The notes beneath the pieces are model-generated. The model was not told the DNA's origin. It made no database searches and worked only from the letters and a program-made list of their open reading frames with translations. From assembly GCF_028209885.1 (NCBI RefSeq), contig NZ_JAQLEM010000016.1:1-54588 (forward strand): DNA of 54,588 bases. Reading direction: 5' to 3'. Position numbers and translations under genes: made by a program. The DNA is from Collinsella aerofaciens (GTDB taxonomy: Bacteria > Actinomycetota > Coriobacteriia > Coriobacteriales > Coriobacteriaceae). Shown in pieces: positions 50,196-54,588 of this stretch (its first letter is position 1; each line of letters starts with the position of its first letter).

Positions 50196-52682
50196 ATGAG
50201 TATCAAGCGTTTGGCGCTTTGCCGCAGCCAGGGCCGTCTGTTTGTGCTGCTTCGTTTTGCCGGTCAGGATGTCGCCGCGCTTATTGAGCGGGAGGATTCT
50301 CAAGCGTTTGCCCATGCGACGACGAGCGGTTCTTGTGTGCCGTCGCTGGTACTCCCGGTCGATCATGGCCGTGTGCTGGCGCTTTGCCCTTCCGTTTCCG
50401 ATTACGAGCGCGAGCTCGCCGTCTTGGTTCTTCCGTTTTTGGATGGCTCGTCGATGGATGCCGTTTTTGCATTCGGTGGCCAAAGGTTGGGCTCTATTCG
50501 CCTCGATAGCCGCGTGGCCAAGCTGGAATCCAAGATTAACTACAAAGCAAAGCCTGCGCTGTGTGCGCTTATCCGCGATGCGCAGCGTGGCGAATGCTGC
50601 GGTCGCTACGAGATCGATGCCATTCGCTATTTGCCGGCAGACGCCGGCGCGGTGTGGCGTTATGAGGTTACCTGGGCGGGAGACCCCCAGTGCGCGCCTG
50701 AGCTCCAGATCTTCGATACGCATATGAATGCCATCGATGCTACCGTGCATGTGTTTGAATCGCAGGTCGATGTGCCGCAGCGCAACGGTTGCCGCGTCAA
50801 TAAAACGTATTTGAGCGTTGAGATGCCCCAGGATATACGTGATTTTGTCGCGATTGCGGCTGATCCCACGGGCCTAATCCAGAGCGGTTTTTGCGCCATG
50901 GATGGTCGCCTGTACAACGGCATGGTCGACGACAGCTGGAACCGCATGAAGGATGCACGCGCTGACGACGCAGCTTATCGATGTTGGTTTGAGCAACATC
51001 GCGCAAAGCCGGGCGATCTGGCGTGCCAGCGTGTCGCTTCGGTGGCTTTTGCCTATAGACCACTCGTGAGTATTGTGGTGCCGTGCTACAAGACTGATCG
51101 GGAATACCTGCGCGAGCTGCTGGACTCGGTGCTAGCCCAGAGTTATGACAACTGGGAACTGCTCCTTATGGATGCCTCGCCTGAATGGGATGCGGTGGCC
51201 GCCCTTGCGGCAGGCGCCAACGACGAGCGCATCCGTCGCATCGAGCTTCCCGGCAACGGCGGCATTGTGCTCAACACCAACGCAGGTATCGAGCGAGCGA
51301 CAGGCGACTACGTCGCGTTCTTGGACCATGACGACATTCTGGAACCGGACGCGTTATTCCAGTATGTTTCCGCGCTGAATAAGGCGGCCGAGGACAAGCG
51401 TCCCCAGGTCCTGTTCTGCGACGAGGACATGTTCCAGAAAACGGGGGAGTGGGGCCAGCCGGTCTTTAAGACGCGGCTCAACGTCGACCTGCTCTATAGC
51501 CATAACTGCGTGACGCATTTCCTGATGGTGGAGAAGGCGCTCATCGATCGTATTGGCACGTCCCCGGAAGACGTTGCGGGTGCCCAGGACTACGACTTGA
51601 CGCTTCGCTGCCTTTCGGCGGACGCGCGGTTTGAGCATGTTGTGCATGTGCTGTATCACTGGCGCGTGCATCCGGGATCGACCGCCGATGGCTCTGCCGA
51701 TAGCAAGCCGTATGCTATTGAAGCCGGTCGTCTTGCGCTGCAGCGCCACTTTAACGCGCTGGGCATTTGCGGAACGGTTGAGGATACCGAGACGCCGTTT
51801 GTCTACCGCATGCGCTATGCGCTGCCGGAGCCTGCGCCGCTGGTGAGCATTGTGATTCCCACCAAGGATCACATTGAGACGCTTGACGCCTGTGTGATGT
51901 CGATCGCCCAGAAGGCAACGTATGCCAATTACGAGATCGTCTTGGTGGAGAACAACAGCGAAGCCCCGGAGACGTTTGCGTATTACGAAACCCTGCCAGA
52001 GCGCGTGGCTGCAGCATCCGAAGGCAGGGGCATCGCGCGCGTTGTGTACTGGCCGGGTGAGTTCAATTACTCCCAGATCATTAACTTTGGCGTGGAGCAC
52101 GCCAAAGGCGATTATCTGCTGCTGCTCAACAACGATACCGAGGTCATTAGTCCCGACTTTATTGAAGAGATGATGGGCTATCTGCAGCGTTCCGAAGCGG
52201 GCGTGGTGGGTGCCAAACTCTACTTTGCCGATCATCTGGTGCAGCACGCTGGCATTGTGGTTGGCGTGCGCGGCGCACTTGCCCATGCCAACCAGGACTT
52301 CTCGGCAAAGCGCGAGGGCTATCTTGCCCGTGCCGTGCGCCCGGGCAACTTTAGCGCCGTAACGGGTGCCAGCCAGATGGTCCGACGCGACGTATTTGAG
52401 CAGGTCGGCGGCTATAACGAGGAATTCGCCGTTGGCTTTAACGACGCAGACTTTTGCCTGCGCGCATGGGAGGCGGGCTACCGCACCATCTTTACGCCCT
52501 ATGCCGAGCTGTACCACTACGAGTTCACCTCGCGCGGCAGAGAAGAGGCCAACGAGGAAAAGATGTGTCGCTGGAAGCGCGAGCAAGCACTGTTCATGCA
52601 GCGCTGGCCTGAGTTCTTCCTCGATGGCGACCCGTGGCTCGGACCAAACCTATCCTCCGACAGTGAGTACTTCTCGTTTTAG
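50196..52682 (+). CDS. Bifunctional-type glycosyltransferase with two GT2 domains
   Basis: An 828-residue protein with three parts. Residues 1-280 form an N-terminal region without a family I can name. GT2 domain 1 starts near residue 288 (VSIVVPCYKTDREYLRELLDSVLAQ, DYVAFLDHDDILEPDALF). GT2 domain 2 starts near 547 (PLVSIVIPTKDHIETLDACV, GDYLLLLNNDTEVISPDFIEEM, then QMVRRDVFEQVGGYNEEFAVGFNDADFCLRAWEAGY). This architecture is typical of rhamnan or O-antigen polymer enzymes that add two sugars in turn. It starts right after the gene 4 stop. Its stop overlaps the convergent ATPase gene by four bases. Confidence 0.9.
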   Translation: MSIKRLALCRSQGRLFVLLRFAGQDVAALIEREDSQAFAHATTSGSCVPSLVLPVDHGRVLALCPSVSDYERELAVLVLPFLDGSSMDAVFAFGGQRLGSIRLDSRVAKLESKINYKAKPALCALIRDAQRGECCGRYEIDAIRYLPADAGAVWRYEVTWAGDPQCAPELQIFDTHMNAIDATVHVFESQVDVPQRNGCRVNKTYLSVEMPQDIRDFVAIAADPTGLIQSGFCAMDGRLYNGMVDDSWNRMKDARADDAAYRCWFEQHRAKPGDLACQRVASVAFAYRPLVSIVVPCYKTDREYLRELLDSVLAQSYDNWELLLMDASPEWDAVAALAAGANDERIRRIELPGNGGIVLNTNAGIERATGDYVAFLDHDDILEPDALFQYVSALNKAAEDKRPQVLFCDEDMFQKTGEWGQPVFKTRLNVDLLYSHNCVTHFLMVEKALIDRIGTSPEDVAGAQDYDLTLRCLSADARFEHVVHVLYHWRVHPGSTADGSADSKPYAIEAGRLALQRHFNALGICGTVEDTETPFVYRMRYALPEPAPLVSIVIPTKDHIETLDACVMSIAQKATYANYEIVLVENNSEAPETFAYYETLPERVAAASEGRGIARVVYWPGEFNYSQIINFGVEHAKGDYLLLLNNDTEVISPDFIEEMMGYLQRSEAGVVGAKLYFADHLVQHAGIVVGVRGALAHANQDFSAKREGYLARAVRPGNFSAVTGASQMVRRDVFEQVGGYNEEFAVGFNDADFCLRAWEAGYRTIFTPYAELYHYEFTSRGREEANEEKMCRWKREQALFMQRWPEFFLDGDPWLGPNLSSDSEYFSF

Positions 52683-53656
52683 TGCGAAGTAATGCCAAGT
52701 TCCGGCAAAGTATCCTCAAGAGCTGCAAAGGCGGTGGGGTTCAGGTACTCCTCGTTCAAGCAGCTCTTGTCATATCGAAAACGTGTGTCTCGTGAGCATT
52801 CAATGAGTTCCGCAGTAAAGAACCTCTCCCAGCTAAAGAACTTTGAGCTTTCGATATGTTCGGCGGGGTTAAGCAGCATGTCCTTAATGTGTTTGCTGTT
52901 GAATAATCCCGACTTCAACACGAGCCATTCAAACGATTCCGGTAGGAATAGCTTGATGTTCTTTCGGCGCAATAGAGCAGCTGCTTCCGCAATTTCTGGT
53001 CCAAAGGCGGCGCCGTCGGCAATCACGAGGATGTCGTTTTCCGGTGCGTCCATAATGCAGTTGCAAATATTTGATTTTCCTCCCGCGCTGATGCACTTAA
53101 TGCTGCTCTTTTTGCATAGCAAACTGAAGAATTCGTAGCCCGAATTTGTGTCCTCGACGATGACAAGCTCGGGCCTCTCGCCTCTAAATTCAGTATCATC
53201 GTAAATACGATATGTAGAGGTGTAGACACGAGAGTAAACGGGATACTTCGTTGTGGTTCGGTTGGTGTTCTTAAGACCGTAGATTTCATCAACGCTATAG
53301 GGCAGTTGGCGCAGTGACTCTCTGGCGACGATTACGTAGTAGTTTGAACTACGTTTTGCTTCATGGGCAAATTCTCTTGATCGAACAAAAGTATTGCCCT
53401 CATCAATAAAAACAATACTGCTGGAAATCTCTTGGAGATCTCTGCGCCAATATTTTCCAGATATTGTTTTACAGGGCACTTTGCAACTTACTGTTACGCC
53501 GCTTTGTGCCCCAAGCTCTTCATGGGCTGCCACCATATCAAGCAGAGTTGTCTTCCCTGTAGCACTGTTTCCTTGGATGATGGTCAGATTTCTATTGATG
53601 GTCAGTTTAAACTGAACACGGTTATTTTGAATAATTACCTTGTATGATCCGCGCAT
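52679..53656 (-). CDS. Compact ATPase with TOPRIM-like half
   Basis: A 325-residue protein of low GC. Residues 20-60 hold an ABC/SMC-like start, INRNLTIIQGNSATGKTTLLDMVAAHEE, with the Walker A. SSIVFIDEGNTF near 80-90 is a possible Walker B. From about residue 165 the pattern changes to ELVIVEDTNSGYEFFSLLCK, then DILVIADGAAFGPEI, which resembles the acidic Glu and DxD-type motifs of TOPRIM domains. The ABC insertion and signature motif are not evident. This gives a small OLD-like plan in one chain. The start overlaps the DUF4869-like stop (TGATG), so both are co-translated. Function unknown; defence is a hypothesis. Confidence 0.7.
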   Translation of the reverse strand: MRGSYKVIIQNNRVQFKLTINRNLTIIQGNSATGKTTLLDMVAAHEELGAQSGVTVSCKVPCKTISGKYWRRDLQEISSSIVFIDEGNTFVRSREFAHEAKRSSNYYVIVARESLRQLPYSVDEIYGLKNTNRTTTKYPVYSRVYTSTYRIYDDTEFRGERPELVIVEDTNSGYEFFSLLCKKSSIKCISAGGKSNICNCIMDAPENDILVIADGAAFGPEIAEAAALLRRKNIKLFLPESFEWLVLKSGLFNSKHIKDMLLNPAEHIESSKFFSWERFFTAELIECSRDTRFRYDKSCLNEEYLNPTAFAALEDTLPELGITSH

Positions 53657-54105
53657 CAGGAGTTCTCCCTAAGGCATTTTCCAGCTATGGGGACAAGGTC
53701 AAACATCGTGTGAACGACATCGCCTGTGTTCGCAATGACAGCCGTGAATTTGCCGTTTCCAAAATCCATTAAATGGTAGAGATTGATTGCTAAATCCTTT
53801 TGCGCGGCGATCCGCAGAATCCAGTAGGCGCAATTATCACCGCAATTTGAGGCGTTATATACGTTCTCCGGCATAAAGTACATAAGCAGCAGTGTTTTGG
53901 TGCCGCTGGATAGTTTTTCGGGAGGAATGATACCTAGAATCTTGGTATCGATTGCATTGGGGCCTACCACGGTGCCTTTGTCGATGGATTTTATGACCCT
54001 TTGAGCAAAGGCATCTTGAAACCACTGGGGCGAATAGACGTTATCGAAGTAAACCGACGTGTTGTAGATAACGTTTTCCATATCACCATAGTGAATTGTT
54101 AGCAC
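53656..54105 (-). CDS. DUF4869-like protein
   Basis: A 149-residue protein that starts (V/M)LTIHYGDMENVIYNTSVYFDNVYSPQWFQD, which fits the DUF4869 family. It has DTKILGIIPPEKLSSGTKTLLLMYF, CGDNCAYWILRIAA and an Asp/His-rich middle (LYHLMDFGNGKF). I choose GTG 54105 because AAGGAG lies 5 bases before it and the family begins at this point; an ATG at 54135 would sit before the ribosome site. No activity is known. It is the first gene of the pair with the ATPase. Confidence 0.78.
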   Translation of the reverse strand: MLTIHYGDMENVIYNTSVYFDNVYSPQWFQDAFAQRVIKSIDKGTVVGPNAIDTKILGIIPPEKLSSGTKTLLLMYFMPENVYNASNCGDNCAYWILRIAAQKDLAINLYHLMDFGNGKFTAVIANTGDVVHTMFDLVPIAGKCLRENS

Positions 54106-54243
54106 GTTAGCTCCTTCGGCTTGCTGATTTGGCATTTAGTGAGATTGATTATATCGCAGCACATGAGGCGGGCGTTATCGGCCCGCGGTAGATGTGATTG
54201 ATGACCAAGGTTTGAATTTAATTTGACCATGCCCGTGCGTAGC

Positions 54244-54272
54244 TTGCTTTAGTGGCTTGAGTTATAGATAAT
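54244..54272 (+). promoter_or_regulatory. Promoter of the terminal noncoding RNA
   Basis: TTGCTT at 54244-54249, 17-bp spacer, GATAAT at 54267-54272, giving a start near 54279. Confidence 0.65.
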
Positions 54273-54278
54273 AATCTT

Positions 54279-54509
54279 GAGCTAAGCTCCGTGTGGCGGC
54301 ACGTAAAAGCTGTACTGTGCTTGGGCAGGTAAAAAGTCCAAGACGATTAGATATCCGAGAGGATATCGAGCCCGCACCGGGGAGATAAGGTGAGTCCGCG
54401 CCGGGGACTATAATTCCGGCGACAACTAGGTTTCCGTGAGGATGCCGCGGCTGACAGCCAGCAGAAAACCGCCTCTTTGATTATCAGCCGGGGTTATCCC
54501 GGCTTTTTT
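54279..54509 (+). ncRNA. Free-standing structured RNA, possibly raiA RNA
   Basis: About 230 nt between its own promoter and its own terminator, without a reading frame. Visible parts: GATATCC-GAGA-GGATATC (7-bp stem with a GNRA loop, 54351-54368), then GAGCCCGCACCGGGG, GGTGAGTCCGCGCCGGGGACT, GACAACTAGGTTTCC, GTGAGGATGCC and GGCTG-ACAG-CC. The GAGCCCGC, GAGTCC, GGGGACT and CAACTAGGTT segments agree with what I remember of raiA RNA, a widespread RNA of Firmicutes and Actinobacteria with unknown function. The class call is from memory only. The transcription unit is better supported than the name. Confidence 0.55.
54486..54509 (+). terminator. Terminator of the terminal noncoding RNA
   Basis: AGCCGGG-GTTAT-CCCGGCT stem followed by TTTTTT. 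Confidence 0.93.
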
Positions 54510-54527
54510 GATTCAAGACTTTAGTCT

Positions 54528-54548
54528 GCTGGCCGCGCAGCGGCCAGC
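54528..54548. other. GC-rich inverted repeat at the window end
   Basis: GCTGGCCGC-GCA-GCGGCCAGC, a perfect 9-bp stem with a three-base loop and no T-run. CCGC-TAC-GCGG follows near 54559-54569. These may belong to a neighbouring element outside the window. Confidence 0.5.
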
Positions 54549-54588
54549 TTTAAACCACCCGCTACGCGGTTGGAGACAAACGGCTTTA

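Noticed and set aside
45772..52682. CRISPR, phage or plasmid origin for the glycosyltransferase region
   Set aside because: Base composition matches the host, and no integrase, phage structural or replication genes are present.
54279..54509. Cobalamin, TPP or T-box riboswitch
   Set aside because: None of the core motifs of these classes is visible, and a strong terminator follows with no downstream gene in the window.

Overview
The window looks like chromosome from a high-GC anaerobic actinobacterium of the class Coriobacteriia, most likely Collinsella or a close relative. This is inference from protein style, not a database match. Support: a Rho factor with a very long Ala/Lys/Arg/Glu-rich N-terminal extension, an ATP-type PEP carboxykinase, a CarD-like regulator, a complete SUF operon, a GGGtGRT/U-type scaffold pair, and GC-rich codon use in nearly all genes. 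Three stretches are visibly more AT-rich and probably acquired: the HEPN/MNT pair near 38.7-39.4 kb, the intergenic region after 32.1 kb, and the last 2 kb.

Layout. 0-5 kb: tail of a probable IS110-type transposase, pckA, a B3/B4-domain protein behind a structured leader, a MarR regulator, a DegV lipid-binding protein and a one-domain MGMT-like protein. 5-8 kb: trpS and a WecA/TagO-type glycan-priming enzyme on the minus strand, then a 6S-RNA-like gene. 8-19 kb: a PflX-like radical SAM protein, tRNA-Ala, a coiled-coil membrane protein, pncB, then proB and proA separated by a proline iminopeptidase on the opposite strand, an HD-domain protein, a CarD-like regulator and argS. 19-27 kb: two kinds of dispersed inverted-repeat element, rho, a Coriobacteria-style acidic membrane protein, VanZ, a ROK sugar kinase, an aminotransferase and a His-Lys-Lys tRNA operon. 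27-39 kb: an FAD oxidoreductase, the GGGtGRT/U-scaffold operon, a REP-associated (RAYT-like) transposase, the sufCBDSU operon and its divergent Rrf2 regulator with two 29-bp operators, then HEPN/MNT. 39-52.7 kb: a sortase-anchored surface protein, a degenerate AAA/PD-(D/E)XK protein, and a surface-glycan cluster of six glycosyltransferases and an acyltransferase. 52.7-54.6 kb: a two-gene module (DUF4869-like protein plus compact ATPase with a TOPRIM-like half) and a free-standing structured noncoding RNA that resembles raiA RNA.

Systems. The glycosyltransferases with the WecA/TagO-like primase fit the making of a lipid-linked surface polymer. The suf operon and Rrf2 regulator form a self-contained Fe-S assembly locus. 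A 36-40 nt hairpin with the stem CCACCACAAAGG occurs six times between genes in the first 16.4 kb; one copy carries a compensatory base-pair change. A RAYT-like protein is encoded in the same window. The least-described items are the DUF4869/ATPase module, the terminal noncoding RNA, the hairpin families and the GGGtGRT pair.

All calls come from reading the sequence. No similarity search, covariance model or folding program was run.
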